DNA from: Chitinispirillaceae bacterium
GTDB lineage: Bacteria > Fibrobacterota > Chitinivibrionia > Chitinivibrionales > Chitinispirillaceae
Assembly (NCBI GenBank): GCA_016930275.1
Contig: JAFGHA010000199.1
Span: 1 to 46,910, forward strand
Direction of reading: 5' to 3'
Length of the DNA stretch: 46,910 nt
This document shows positions 1-9,025 of this stretch, in pieces. The translations under genes were made by a program, and so were the position numbers. Position 1 is the stretch's first letter; each line of letters starts with the position of its first letter. Below the pieces are notes generated by a model. It made no database searches, was not told where the DNA came from, and worked only from the letters and a program-made list of their open reading frames with translations.

Positions 1-139
1 AACCGGTTAACCTTTCTGCTAGTTTCGGCAGTTTTTCCGTTTCCCTGTAAATCGGATGAAATTTTATTTTACCCGTTGTTGCCGGAAGCAGTGGGCCCCA
101 ATGAACTCTGATAATCTCATTATACCTTTTCGTACCCGA

Positions 140-1207
140 CTAATCCAAATCTCTTTTTTGGGAAAAGTATTTTGCTTCTTTTCCGGTTACCGAGAAGAAA
201 ACCGGCGGCTGTTCACCGGGGTATGGCGGCGTGATACTGGTGGAACGGTAAAACAGTTCCGCTTCATGAAGATGCCCGACGGCTTGTTGGCGGGTGATTT
301 CATTACGGAGTAACGAAGACTCCTCCGATAATTTTGAAAAAAGCACTCCTCTGAGGAAAAACGCCAGCAGTAAAATCAGGAGAATAATTCCCAGGGAAAC
401 GGAAATGGCGATAATCGGTGGGAAAACCGTGGCGACAGATTTTGACTGTTCTTTTTTGAGGATTGCGGCCCGAATTGAACGGGTAATGGTATCGGACAGC
501 GGGTGAATGAGATCATCCTGCATCATCTGATACAGTGTTTCATAGATTTTATATTCAGTAAGAAATGAATCGGCCAGAAGTTTTTTCGTGTCGGTGGTAC
601 CGTCGATACGGTGGTAAAAATAAGGCGAGGGGTCGCTAATGGGATCCCGGTCAGTTTCCAGGTCGATACTTTTCCCGGTAAGGGTAAAAATCGTTTCCTC
701 AGTGATTGCCTCCCTCATCCGATGCCACTCATCGATCCGACGCATTGCTTCCATTACGACATTTTCAACGGGAATTTCAATACCGGCCGGTATCAGATGA
801 TCAACGCTGGGCATTGAATCAAACCGGTAATTTCCCCTGTTCCACAGAAAGAGACTGCAGGTAATGTCAATCGTGACGTTGACCGCATAATTTTCAAGTT
901 CATCGTGGCTGAGAAGTTCCTTTTTTTCAATAAATGAGGTAAGTCCGGCAAGATTTCCTTCGTATGATGAAAACACTTCTCTTACTTTATTTTTAGGCTG
1001 TTGCCGCATTTCAGTCAAAAAATTGAACAACTTTGTGGAAAACTGCTCCTGTTCCCGGACGGCGGAAACAACCGTTCCGTTTTTAAATACGATATGGCCC
1101 TCACTGGAGCCATTGACGAGAATCAGTTTCCCCGTGATTTTTTGTTGGGTCAAAAGCTGCATCACGTCGGCTAGTATGAATTCACGGAGGGTACCGCTCA
1201 GAACCAT
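140..1207 (-). CDS. DUF4388 (PATAN-type) domain membrane protein
   Basis: A 355-residue protein. The N-terminal ~100 residues (opening MVLSGTLREFILADVMQLL, with a GKLILVNG turn) look like a DUF4388/PATAN domain, a module found in bacterial signalling and gliding-type proteins. One strong hydrophobic segment lies near residues 265-289 (IAISVSLGIILLILLLAFFL) and a short soluble tail of ~65 residues follows, so the DUF4388 part probably sits in the cytoplasm on a single membrane anchor. The start codon directly follows the stop of the upstream TPR gene with no spacer, so the two are very likely translationally coupled. The partner of the domain is unknown; function is inferred only as regulatory or scaffolding. 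Confidence 0.75.
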   Translation of the reverse strand: MVLSGTLREFILADVMQLLTQQKITGKLILVNGSSEGHIVFKNGTVVSAVREQEQFSTKLFNFLTEMRQQPKNKVREVFSSYEGNLAGLTSFIEKKELLSHDELENYAVNVTIDITCSLFLWNRGNYRFDSMPSVDHLIPAGIEIPVENVVMEAMRRIDEWHRMREAITEETIFTLTGKSIDLETDRDPISDPSPYFYHRIDGTTDTKKLLADSFLTEYKIYETLYQMMQDDLIHPLSDTITRSIRAAILKKEQSKSVATVFPPIIAISVSLGIILLILLLAFFLRGVLFSKLSEESSLLRNEITRQQAVGHLHEAELFYRSTSITPPYPGEQPPVFFSVTGKEAKYFSQKRDLD

Positions 1208-3367
1208 TCAGGACCCCTTCCCCGGGGAGATCGAAGTGAAAATGGATGGAACTTTACGTACATCCACAACAAGATATCTGACGATAAAAAAGACATGATA
1301 ACAGCAGGGGGGCAGCAGGAGAATCGCTTTCTCGGTGGAAGTCATCCACCGCCATGCACTGCTTCCAACAACGGTGAACCAGTAGGTATATATAAACGTT
1401 GAAAGCAGTAAAACGACAGTTTGAAGCCCCGGAGTCTGCTGAGAAAGAAGTGTTCCGCTTCCCGGATACAGCAGGTTGAAAAACATGTTTCGTACGGATC
1501 GACGGTCTCCATATACGGATACGAGTCGTTCCCGGACCTGTTCGACATCGCGTTGAGAGGATACACTGCGGGTTGTTCCCGCACAATCCTGGCAGAGTAT
1601 TCCGCTGGTACAACGCCGGCATAGTACTCTTCCACAATACTTGCATGAGAAAAGACGACGAAGTTTCCGGTTTCCTGCAGCAACCCTTCCGGTGAAAAAC
1701 AGTGCACCGGTCAGTACCAGGAAAATAAAAAATGAATACAGCGGAGGGAGTCCGAGAAACGAATACCCCCAGTATTGTCGTAATTGTGAAGCCCTACCGG
1801 GTGGACCGAGGAAAATTTCTTTCCAGAACCGGGCCGGTGTGTATTCGGGAAAGAGCACCTGTCGAAGCGGTGGCCAGGTATCCGAAAAATGACGATCATT
1901 ATCATAAATGAAACTGTTGATGAGCGACGGATGCGCATCGGCTGCTTTTTTCAGGAGTTCCATTCCGGCGGTCGCATCGTTTGACGCGATATAACACCGT
2001 GCGAGATTGAATTGTGCCGACGGATCCGAAGGGTGCGATTCGAGGACCTGTTGAAATGTACCGATCGCGGCAGCGAATGAACCGCGGAAGAAAAGGCAAA
2101 TGCCTTTCAGATCGGCGATAAACGGATCCGTCTCGGATCCCGGCATCGAATTAATCCTTGCCATCGCTACCGTCCAGTCCTGTTTTTTCATGGTCGCAAC
2201 GATTTCGGTGAAGGATTCGACGGCCGATTTGGTATCTGACGAAACTGTTTTCCGGGCAGGGCCTGAGGTGGCGGTCGGCGAATAACCTTCGTAAAGAGTG
2301 CGTGAGAATTGCATGGCATGACCACCGGTGTCGGCAGTAAGTCTGCATCGGTTAACTATTGCAGCATCGAGCGGGGCCAACAGAAGAATGACTATGATGG
2401 AAATACCGAATACGCGATCGGTATCGCTGCAATGTTTCCATATCAGAAACATCATTACCCATAAAAACGGAATTATACCGAATGCGATCAGAGAAAGTAG
2501 GTTTGCCGTTACAAGTATGCTACGCAGAGCGGGCGATACGGATACCGAATAAAAATGGGCCGGCCGGTGCAGCGCAAGAGGAAGATATTTAACTCCGAGG
2601 ATCGTGGCGGACATCAGCAGGAAAATTATCAGAAAGGTCCGGAAGGCACGGTAGAACGAGATGAAAGCAGAAAATTGAGCCGGCCACGAAACGCGAATAA
2701 CCGCTATCGCTTCCATCAGCGACCTTATTGTCGCCACCGGATGACGTACTCCGTTGAGTGATGCGTTTTTCAGAAACGATTCGTATTCATGGCGGTCGAA
2801 ACGGTGAGCCCATGAATAAAAGTTCAAGGCACCGGCATAGTCGCCGGAGAGTTTGCTTACCGTTCCGTAATGAAGCAGCTGCCGGGAAATAGGCGGTACC
2901 GATTGCGCTCCCGCAGAAAACATCTGTTTTTCAAGCTGCAGGAGCGACTCTTCCATCAGTGACGGCAGGTGGTACCGGTTGAATTCGGTGAAGAGCAGCC
3001 AGGTTGTTCCCGGATCGTCAGCTGCGTATTCCAGGGAACGTGAGAGGTACTGCTGCGCCTGGTTGTCGCCTTCAAGATAGCGCAGTACTCCGTAAATCAG
3101 GAGCAGCCAAGGCTCGGTGGTGGAATCGGCAGATAGAATCGCTTCGGCTTCACGACGTGCGTTCCGGCTTAAATCGGAGAGGGTAAGCGTTGCTTCGGTA
3201 CCGAATAGATTGGTGAAAAGCGAATTGCGATGTTCGATGGCATCTGCAATCTGATTTCCCCAGAACCAGTTGCCGACGTCAGTGCTTTCACGGGCACTCG
3301 AAGGAATAATAGATACGATGGTCCAAACGACAGCGAAATAAAGAAGACGCACCTTCGTTTTATTCAT
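1208..3367 (-). CDS. multi-pass membrane protein with TPR segment and zinc ribbon
   Basis: I start it at the ATG at 3367, which begins a good signal/anchor sequence (MNKTKVRLLYFAVVWTIVS) after a GAGAGA ribosome site. The frame is open further upstream but reads unlike protein there. About 719 residues. Order: a soluble N-terminal part with TPR-like helices; about three membrane segments in the middle; a second TPR-like stretch (FRGSFAAAIGTFQQVLESHP); another membrane segment; a four-plus cysteine zinc ribbon (CKYCGRVLCRRC followed by CQDC); then a LLYPGSGTLL motif and two last membrane segments. A zinc ribbon next to a YPGSG-type membrane tail recurs in uncharacterised membrane proteins. It abuts the DUF4388 gene and probably shares its transcript. 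Function unknown. Confidence 0.7.
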   Translation of the reverse strand: MNKTKVRLLYFAVVWTIVSIIPSSARESTDVGNWFWGNQIADAIEHRNSLFTNLFGTEATLTLSDLSRNARREAEAILSADSTTEPWLLLIYGVLRYLEGDNQAQQYLSRSLEYAADDPGTTWLLFTEFNRYHLPSLMEESLLQLEKQMFSAGAQSVPPISRQLLHYGTVSKLSGDYAGALNFYSWAHRFDRHEYESFLKNASLNGVRHPVATIRSLMEAIAVIRVSWPAQFSAFISFYRAFRTFLIIFLLMSATILGVKYLPLALHRPAHFYSVSVSPALRSILVTANLLSLIAFGIIPFLWVMMFLIWKHCSDTDRVFGISIIVILLLAPLDAAIVNRCRLTADTGGHAMQFSRTLYEGYSPTATSGPARKTVSSDTKSAVESFTEIVATMKKQDWTVAMARINSMPGSETDPFIADLKGICLFFRGSFAAAIGTFQQVLESHPSDPSAQFNLARCYIASNDATAGMELLKKAADAHPSLINSFIYDNDRHFSDTWPPLRQVLFPEYTPARFWKEIFLGPPGRASQLRQYWGYSFLGLPPLYSFFIFLVLTGALFFTGRVAAGNRKLRRLFSCKYCGRVLCRRCTSGILCQDCAGTTRSVSSQRDVEQVRERLVSVYGDRRSVRNMFFNLLYPGSGTLLSQQTPGLQTVVLLLSTFIYTYWFTVVGSSAWRWMTSTEKAILLLPPCCYHVFFIVRYLVVDVRKVPSIFTSISPGKGS

Positions 3368-3857
3368 CGGGTCTCTCGATGATGGCAGTTGGATGATATG
3401 GGATGTACGACGGTTTTCATGGAATCTGGATAACCTCAAAGGCTGCAAACGGTTAACCGGTACAAATGAAATATATAGTATGCCACGGTTGGGCAACATA
3501 TTCAACCGTATAGTATAGATCAAGGCTAATGAACACGCATACCGCGGATGCGGAAATTGACTTTTATATTTACCCGGTCTGCCTTAGCAGTTATTCCTCA
3601 TTTCGTTTCTTCCGACTTGTGGTGAGTTCTGATCTAGCCAGGGAGAATTCCCGAAATATCCGGATCATTAGGTGAAAACGGCAGCAACTAGCATGTGTGT
3701 TCTCTTTTCTAAAAAATGAAAATGAGGCAGACCGAGGGGCATCCCGGATGATGAAAAACAGTACCGGACAGCGGTAATCCTTCTCAGCGGAAAACACTGC
3801 ATCAACGGCTGTACCCGAAGGCGTAGAAAGGTCTCGAACAAAAGTGAAAAAAAAACC

Positions 3858-3884
3858 TAAAGTTTTCCGGAATTCTGCCGAAAA
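3858..3884 (+). promoter_or_regulatory. sigma-28 (FliA) promoter of the flagellin cluster
   Basis: TAAA at 3858-3861, exactly 15 bases, then GCCGAAAA at 3877-3884. The FliA consensus is TAAA-N15-GCCGATAA, so this differs at one position. Transcription would begin near 3892, giving a leader of about 100 bases before the first flagellin ATG. The same TAAAGTTTT beginning is seen in the flgM promoter in this window. Confidence 0.85.
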
Positions 3885-3932
3885 ATATTTCAGGGAATGT
3901 GGCGCCAGTAAAGATCGAATAACGGTGACCGT

Positions 3933-3951
3933 GCGGAAAGGGAAGCTCCGC
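3933..3951 (+). promoter_or_regulatory. leader hairpin of flagellin 1 with GGGA loop
   Basis: Stem GCGGA/TCCGC with loop AAGGGAAGC. It lies about 50 bases before the ATG, whose ribosome site reads GCACAAGGGAGG. The loop core GGGAAGC recurs in hairpins before the other two flagellin genes. A GGA in a hairpin loop plus a second GGA in the ribosome site is the known layout of CsrA control on flagellin mRNA; that CsrA binds here is inference. Confidence 0.55.
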
Positions 3952-3992
3952 CGCGGACACATGGATGTATAACATGCACAAGGGAGGATCGT

Positions 3993-4799
3993 ATGATCGG
4001 CGGAATCAATTTCGCTTCTTCACAAATTGCAAGCGTTTACAACAGCGGACAGCAGCAGCTTGCGAATACACTTACCCGGCTGGCATCGGGTAAAAAATTC
4101 CAGAATGCATCTGAAGACCTGGTGGGATATTTACGTTCCCAGAATATGCAGAGCGATATCTCCGCATACGATCAGGTTCGCGAAAATCTCACTAATTTCA
4201 AGGCGTCAACTGCCGCCGCCGTTCAGGCGGGAAGCAGTATTTACGAAAACCTCAAGGAAATGGAGGACCTCGCCACGCAGTATGCGACTGAAAAAGCGAA
4301 AGGGGTAGCGGCTGATGCGGATCTCATGGCACAGTACGAAGCGGAATTCAATTCCCTCCAGACGCAGGCAACCACAACTCTTGCCAATACCTATGTTGAC
4401 GGTGTTCTGCTCACTGATACGACGGATGCGCTCAATGCCACCGTGTCGCTCGGACCCGACGGAGGGTCACTGACACTGACTTTTTCGGATGCGGCGGATC
4501 TCAGTACCGCCATAGATATAGATGATGCCGGTGCTGTCGCGGCGGTGCAGGCGGAAGTCAGTGCGGGAATGACCTATATGTATGAGGCGAAATCCTACGA
4601 TTCAATCGCCGATCAGCAGCTCAAACTCACCGACACCATCATCAACAGTAAAAAAGCGGTGATGTCGCTGATCACCGATATTGACGAAGCGGAGGAAATG
4701 AACAACGCGCTCGACCAGTCAATACGGCAGCAGGCTGCCATGTCGATGCTCGCGCAGGCGAATATGTCGAAAGAGGCGGTGATGAAACTGTATATGTAA
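3993..4799 (+). CDS. flagellin (copy 1)
   Basis: A short flagellin of 268 residues, the filament subunit. The N-terminal D0/D1 part shows LTRLASGKKFQNASEDLVG, replacing the usual LSSGLRINSAKDDAAG. The C-terminal part (ITDIDEAEEMNNAL, QQAAMSMLAQAN, VMKLYM) is a clear flagellin C-terminus. Little lies between them, so the outer D2/D3 domains are missing. It is first of three tandem genes and closest to the sigma-28 promoter, so probably the most highly expressed. Start fixed by the ribosome site AAGGGAGG eight or nine bases before ATG. It is much closer to copy 2 than to copy 3. Export would be through the flagellar type III apparatus; no signal peptide. Confidence 0.9.
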   Translation: MIGGINFASSQIASVYNSGQQQLANTLTRLASGKKFQNASEDLVGYLRSQNMQSDISAYDQVRENLTNFKASTAAAVQAGSSIYENLKEMEDLATQYATEKAKGVAADADLMAQYEAEFNSLQTQATTTLANTYVDGVLLTDTTDALNATVSLGPDGGSLTLTFSDAADLSTAIDIDDAGAVAAVQAEVSAGMTYMYEAKSYDSIADQQLKLTDTIINSKKAVMSLITDIDEAEEMNNALDQSIRQQAAMSMLAQANMSKEAVMKLYM

Positions 4800-4819
4800 C
4801 TGTTCCAGGGAATGGACAG

Positions 4820-4855
4820 GGGTACTTCACGGGTGGGGAAGCCTTTGAAGTATCC
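4820..4855 (+). promoter_or_regulatory. leader hairpin of flagellin 2 with GGGGAAGC loop
   Basis: A nine-pair stem (4820-4828 with 4847-4855, one G-T wobble) holds an 18-base loop containing GGTGGGGAAGCC. It is ~45 bases before the flagellin 2 ATG and shares the GGGGAAGC core with the other two flagellin leaders, while its stem sequence is unrelated to theirs. No T-run follows, so it is not an ordinary terminator. Confidence 0.55.
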
Positions 4856-4884
4856 CGATGGTTAAGCACACAAGGGAGGTTTCA

Positions 4885-5670
4885 ATGATCGGATCAACCG
4901 GATCGATCAGTGCCGGTATGGCATCGCTGTACGGTACCAATATGCGGCAGTTGTACGATGCGATGGAAAAACTGGCATCGGGAAAGAAATTCAATAACGC
5001 TTCGGAAAATCTCATCGGGTATCTACGTGCACAGAATACGCAGAGTGATATTACACAGTACGAGCAGGCCCGGGAGAATCTCACCAACTTCAAGGCATCC
5101 ACCTCAGCGGCCGTTGTGGCCGGGACCAGTATCTACGAAAACCTGACCGAAATGGAAGATCTCGCCACACAGTGGGCGGGGACCGCCGATGTCGATTTGA
5201 AAGCCCAGTATGCTGCGGAATTCAACGCGCTTAAAACTGAGGTGGCAACGACCCTGGCCAACACCTACGTCGACGGCGTTTTACTCACTGACAAGGACGT
5301 GGCTACTCCGGCCAGCGTTTCACTCGGGCCCGACGGAGGGACGCTTACACTTTCGTTTTCGAGTGAGGCCGATGTCAGTGCGCTGGATATAACCGCCGGA
5401 GGAGCAGTAGCGGCTGTTCAGACGCAAGTCGCTGCGGCAATGACCTATATGTACGAAGCCAAATCGTACGATTCAATCACCGATCAGCAGCTTAAACTCA
5501 ACGATACGATTATCAACAGCAAAAAAGCTGTTCTGTCGATCATCACTGATATCGATGAAGCGGAGCAGATGGACAAAGTACTCTCGCTTACGCTTCGCCA
5601 GCAGGCGACAACTGCAATGATGGCGCAGGCGAATATTGTTCAGAACAGTCTGTCAAAACTCTACGAATAG
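4885..5670 (+). CDS. flagellin (copy 2)
   Basis: A 261-residue flagellin. The frame is open from 4858, but the ATG at 4885 sits just after ACAAGGGAGG and gives an N-terminus (MIGSTGS) matching copy 1 (MIGGINF), so I use it. N-terminal hallmark: LASGKKFNNASENLIG; C-terminal hallmark: ITDIDEAEQMDKVL and MMAQANIVQNSL. The middle is a minimal beta region (SVSLGPDGGTLTL) shared almost word for word with copy 1, pointing to a recent tandem duplication. No separate sigma-28 promoter is visible in the 85-base gap, so it is probably read from the promoter before copy 1. Confidence 0.9.
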   Translation: MIGSTGSISAGMASLYGTNMRQLYDAMEKLASGKKFNNASENLIGYLRAQNTQSDITQYEQARENLTNFKASTSAAVVAGTSIYENLTEMEDLATQWAGTADVDLKAQYAAEFNALKTEVATTLANTYVDGVLLTDKDVATPASVSLGPDGGTLTLSFSSEADVSALDITAGGAVAAVQTQVAAAMTYMYEAKSYDSITDQQLKLNDTIINSKKAVLSIITDIDEAEQMDKVLSLTLRQQATTAMMAQANIVQNSLSKLYE

Positions 5671-5713
5671 GAGTTTCATGGCCTGATAAAAAAAGTGATG
5701 GACGGGCTACCGG

Positions 5714-5737
5714 CGGAGATGTGGGGAAGCATCTCCG
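5714..5737 (+). promoter_or_regulatory. leader hairpin of flagellin 3 with TGGGGAAG loop
   Basis: A perfect eight-pair stem CGGAGATG/CATCTCCG with loop TGGGGAAG, about 50-60 bases before the flagellin 3 ATG. The stem is unrelated to that of the copy 2 hairpin, but the GGGGAAG loop is shared. The ribosome site downstream again reads ACACAAGGGAGG. Confidence 0.6.
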
Positions 5738-5787
5738 GTCGCGGCGGAACGTTCAGGGATGAAGAATGTACACAAGGGAGGTGACGT

Positions 5788-6609
5788 ATGTTGACCGGAG
5801 TTCCGCTTGCGGTTACGAGTTCGCGTATTGCTCTTTTTACAAAAAGTAATGAAAACAGTCTGGGCGCATCACTGGTCCGGCTGGCATCCGGAAACCGGGT
5901 GAACAGGCCGTCGGATGGTATTCCCGACTATTTCATCAGTGAAAGACTCTCCAGAGAGTCGCAGTCGTACGCGCCGGTACTGCGTGATATCGGCGAGGGA
6001 CTCGCGATGCTCCAGGTGGCATCCTCGGCGGGGGAATCGGTTTTCAACGCGCTTACCGACATGCGGGAACTGGTGAAGATGTATTACAATGAGAATACCA
6101 CCGATTCTGACCGGGATGCGTATCGAGCTGAATTCAACGCACTCAGGAGTACGGTAAGCGATATCATCGCCAATAGCAGGTATGACGGCATGCAGTTGAT
6201 CAGTGATAACGGCGGGAATCCTTTCAAATCGGTAGCGCTCGAAGCGACAGCGTCGCCTGAAACCATCGATATCGCGTATGATTCCGATGATATCGCCGAT
6301 GTGGTACTTCTGGAACTGGGAGTGACCGATGAGGCGACGGAACTGGCAGCCGTGGAAGCTGAGCAGGGAAGAGCCGGCTCGTATCTCGCGAAGACTTCAG
6401 CCGCCACCTACGGGCTTAACGCGCAGTACAATCTCGCCACGCTGAAAATGAATACCAGCAATGAAGGTGCCCGGCAGAGTATCGAGGCGGATACCGGTGA
6501 GGAAATGGTGAAGGCAATGAATTACAGTATCAGGAATCAGTCGTCGATGGCGATGATGGCACAGACGAATGTGTATGTGGCGTCGATCGTGAAACTGATC
6601 GGATGGTGA
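5788..6609 (+). CDS. flagellin-like protein (copy 3, divergent)
   Basis: A 273-residue flagellin family member. N-terminal part: LVRLASGNRVNRPSDGIPDY, nearer to the classical LASG-R-N-P-SD pattern than copies 1 and 2. C-terminal part: EEMVKAMNYSIRNQ and MAMMAQTNVYVASIVKL. It is clearly diverged from the other two and may be a minor filament subunit or a base or tip segment. Start is set by ACAAGGGAGGTGACGT before ATG. It converges with dxs with only 14 bases between stops, and I see no strong terminator there. Confidence 0.85.
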   Translation: MLTGVPLAVTSSRIALFTKSNENSLGASLVRLASGNRVNRPSDGIPDYFISERLSRESQSYAPVLRDIGEGLAMLQVASSAGESVFNALTDMRELVKMYYNENTTDSDRDAYRAEFNALRSTVSDIIANSRYDGMQLISDNGGNPFKSVALEATASPETIDIAYDSDDIADVVLLELGVTDEATELAAVEAEQGRAGSYLAKTSAATYGLNAQYNLATLKMNTSNEGARQSIEADTGEEMVKAMNYSIRNQSSMAMMAQTNVYVASIVKLIGW

Positions 6610-6623
6610 CACCCGCGGTTTGG

Positions 6624-8555
6624 CTATGCCGGTATCATATGATGTTTCCTGCTTCGCGGCTCGGATTCGGTATGACGTTTAAGAATACGTGCGGTGAGCG
6701 AAACCGCATCGAGTTCCATTTTCTTCAGTAATACGTTCCGGTCACCGTGCGGAATGAACATATCGGGAAGACCCACGGTGAGAAGATCCGGACGGTTTTT
6801 GAGATCGAGCGAGTAAAGCAGTTCTCCGACAGCCGAACCGAATCCCCCCGCAACCGAATTATTCTCGAAGGTGACGATCAACTGGTGTGCCTTGAAAAGC
6901 CGGAAGTAAAAATTCCGATCGAGCGGTTTTATGAAACGGCCATCGATGATGGTGGATTTTATGCCATGCTCCTGAAGCAGTATGGCGACCTCACGGGCAA
7001 GAGCGACGAAATCACCGACCCCTACCAGAGCGATCGATTTTCCTTTACGGAGCGTTTCGGGTTTGCCGCACGGTAAACTGACGAGAGGAGATTTTTCCGC
7101 TTTGTCAGGTGTGGTACCGCGCGGATAACGGATAAAAACCGGTCCGGAATAGTCGCTGATTGCGGTATGGAGCATCTGACGGAGTTCATTGCCGCTGCTG
7201 GGAGCCATGATGATCGCGCCGGGTATCGATCTGACGAACGAGAGATCGAAAATACCATGATGAGTTGGTCCGTCATCTCCCACGATTCCCGCCCGATCGA
7301 TACAGAAAACCACATGCAGACGATCAAGCGCGACATCGTGCAGCAGTTGATCGAGCGAACGCTGCAGAAACGTGGAATAGAGCGCCACTACTGGCACCAG
7401 CCCCTGATGGGCAAGTCCGGAAGCGAAGGTCACCGCATGCGATTCCGCGATACCGACATCGAAGAAACGGTCGGGAAAATTTTTACTGAATGAGGTGAGT
7501 TTTGTTCCGTCGCGCATTGCGGCGGTAATTGCAACGACCTCTTTGCGTTCCGAAGCTATTTCGACGAGCGTATCACCGAAAACGTCGCTCCAGGTAGGTT
7601 TCGGACTGAGCACTGTTTTTTTAATGATATCACCGGTATCACGTGAAAATGAGCCTATTCCGTGATATTTGGTCGCGTCGTTTTCCGCGAAACGGTATCC
7701 TTTCCCTTTTTTGGTAATGACATGCACCATTTGAGGGATGGCCGGCTGCTGACTGACCGATTTGAAAACATCGATCATCGCGGCGATATTGTGCCCGTCA
7801 ACAGGACCGAGGTACCGGATTCCCATATCTTCAAACAGTTTACCGGGAATGACCGCGTGTTTCACCGCATCATCGATGCTTTTAACGATACCACGGATGC
7901 TTTTTCCGACCGAGGTTCCACCCAGGCGATCCCAGATTTCAGTTTTAATGCGGGTATACCGTTTATCGGTCAGCACGCGGGTGAGATAACGGGAAAGTGC
8001 CCCTACATTGCGTGAAATCGACATTTCGTTGTCATTGAGAACGATTGTCATGCCGCTGTTGCTGGAACCGAGATTGTTAAGCCCCTCGAACGCGAGTCCA
8101 CCACTCAAAGATCCGTCGCCTATTACGGCGATCACCGAGAAGTTCTCCCCTTTGAGGTCGCGGGCAACCGCCATTCCCAGGGCGGTACTGATGGAAGTTG
8201 AGGCATGACCGGCTGAGGCGGTATCGTATTCACTCTCCTCAACCCGTGGAAACCCGCTGATACCGTTGAACTGACGGAGTGTGGAAAACTGTTCCCGACG
8301 TCCGGTGATGATTTTATGTGCATACGCCTGGTGTCCGACATCCCAGACGATTTTGTCGGTCGGCGTGTTGTAGCAGTAGTGCAGCGCAAGGGTCAGTTCC
8401 ACCGCACCGAGACTCGGAGCAAGATGACCGCCCGTCCGGCTGACCACATCAATCATCAGTTCTCTGATTTCGGCGGCGAGTTGTGTGAGTTCTTTTACGG
8501 AAAGTCTTCTGATGTCAGACGGGTCGTTTATTGTAGTCAGCAGGGTTTCGGGCAC
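6624..8555 (-). CDS. dxs: 1-deoxy-D-xylulose-5-phosphate synthase
   Basis: Condenses pyruvate and glyceraldehyde-3-phosphate to DXP, the first step of the MEP isoprenoid pathway; also feeds thiamine and pyridoxal synthesis. 643 residues, the usual length. Visible: WDVGHQAYAHKIITGR; the thiamine diphosphate site IGDGSLSGG with LNDNEMSIS about 30 residues on; the catalytic region FDVGIAESHAVTFASG; and DRAGIVGDDGPTHHG. The start is a GTG at 8555, with GAGGA four bases upstream; no in-frame ATG fits better. It stands alone, convergent with the flagellin cluster. Confidence 0.95.
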   Translation of the reverse strand: MPETLLTTINDPSDIRRLSVKELTQLAAEIRELMIDVVSRTGGHLAPSLGAVELTLALHYCYNTPTDKIVWDVGHQAYAHKIITGRREQFSTLRQFNGISGFPRVEESEYDTASAGHASTSISTALGMAVARDLKGENFSVIAVIGDGSLSGGLAFEGLNNLGSSNSGMTIVLNDNEMSISRNVGALSRYLTRVLTDKRYTRIKTEIWDRLGGTSVGKSIRGIVKSIDDAVKHAVIPGKLFEDMGIRYLGPVDGHNIAAMIDVFKSVSQQPAIPQMVHVITKKGKGYRFAENDATKYHGIGSFSRDTGDIIKKTVLSPKPTWSDVFGDTLVEIASERKEVVAITAAMRDGTKLTSFSKNFPDRFFDVGIAESHAVTFASGLAHQGLVPVVALYSTFLQRSLDQLLHDVALDRLHVVFCIDRAGIVGDDGPTHHGIFDLSFVRSIPGAIIMAPSSGNELRQMLHTAISDYSGPVFIRYPRGTTPDKAEKSPLVSLPCGKPETLRKGKSIALVGVGDFVALAREVAILLQEHGIKSTIIDGRFIKPLDRNFYFRLFKAHQLIVTFENNSVAGGFGSAVGELLYSLDLKNRPDLLTVGLPDMFIPHGDRNVLLKKMELDAVSLTARILKRHTESEPRSRKHHMIPA

Positions 8556-8751
8556 AACATCCTCATGGTATCTATCAAAACATCCGTTATCGGAATTCCG
8601 GTTACTCCGGGATAACGAAACAGTTATCTATATATCTATTAAAAGATACCAAATGAGCGGTTCAAGGGCAAGGAGATGGGGAGTACGGACAGGAAACGGC
8701 ACCGGCTGACTTGCAATCGATTTATTAAAATAGTAATTTTTAAAGCCTTCA

Positions 8752-8835
8752 GCCGAAGTGGCGAAATTGGTAGACGCACTGGACTCAAAATCCAGCGGTG
8801 GCAACACCATCCCGGTTCGACCCCGGGCTTCGGCA
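8752..8835 (+). tRNA. tRNA-Leu (anticodon CAA)
   Basis: 84 bases. Acceptor stem GCCGAAG/CTTCGGC with discriminator A; D-arm with GGTAGACGC; anticodon stem CTGGA/TCCAG around loop CTCAAAA, giving anticodon CAA for the UUG codon; a long variable arm as in class II tRNAs; T-arm CCCGG-TTCGACC-CCGGG. CCA is not encoded. It borders a stretch of broken genes, a common setting for past insertions, although I found no duplicated tRNA 3' end that would mark an attachment site. Confidence 0.95.
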
Positions 8836-9025
8836 GATTCCTTCAAGGTTTTTCAATTGCTCCAGCATTCAGAAGACAGAATGGTGAAACCGGTGATTTC
8901 TGAAACCGGTAAACAATTACTACCAACCTCTCAGTATTTTTAAAGACTCCTCCGGCAAAATTATATTCCTTGTACCTGTCGTTTCCGTAAGGCAGGTTCC
9001 GCATAATTCAAAAAGGATACACTTT

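Larger units (their letters stand above)
3368..3992. other. intergenic region between divergent TPR gene and flagellin cluster
   Basis: About 620 bases with no convincing gene. A 123-codon open frame on the minus strand (3591-3962) has no family resemblance, and the flagellin promoter lies inside it. The supportable contents are the sigma-28 promoter and the leader hairpin listed separately. The AT-rich stretch 3480-3570 could hold the promoter of the divergent TPR gene, but I see no clean -35/-10 pair. Confidence 0.6.

Noticed and set aside
3600..3850. Riboswitch in the flagellin upstream region (c-di-GMP type)
   Set aside because: The conserved core bases of the GEMM motif are not present, and the region lies upstream of the likely transcription start.
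3591..3962. 123-codon minus-strand open frame upstream of the flagellins
   Set aside because: No family pattern or ribosome site, and it runs through the sigma-28 promoter and leader of the flagellin gene.
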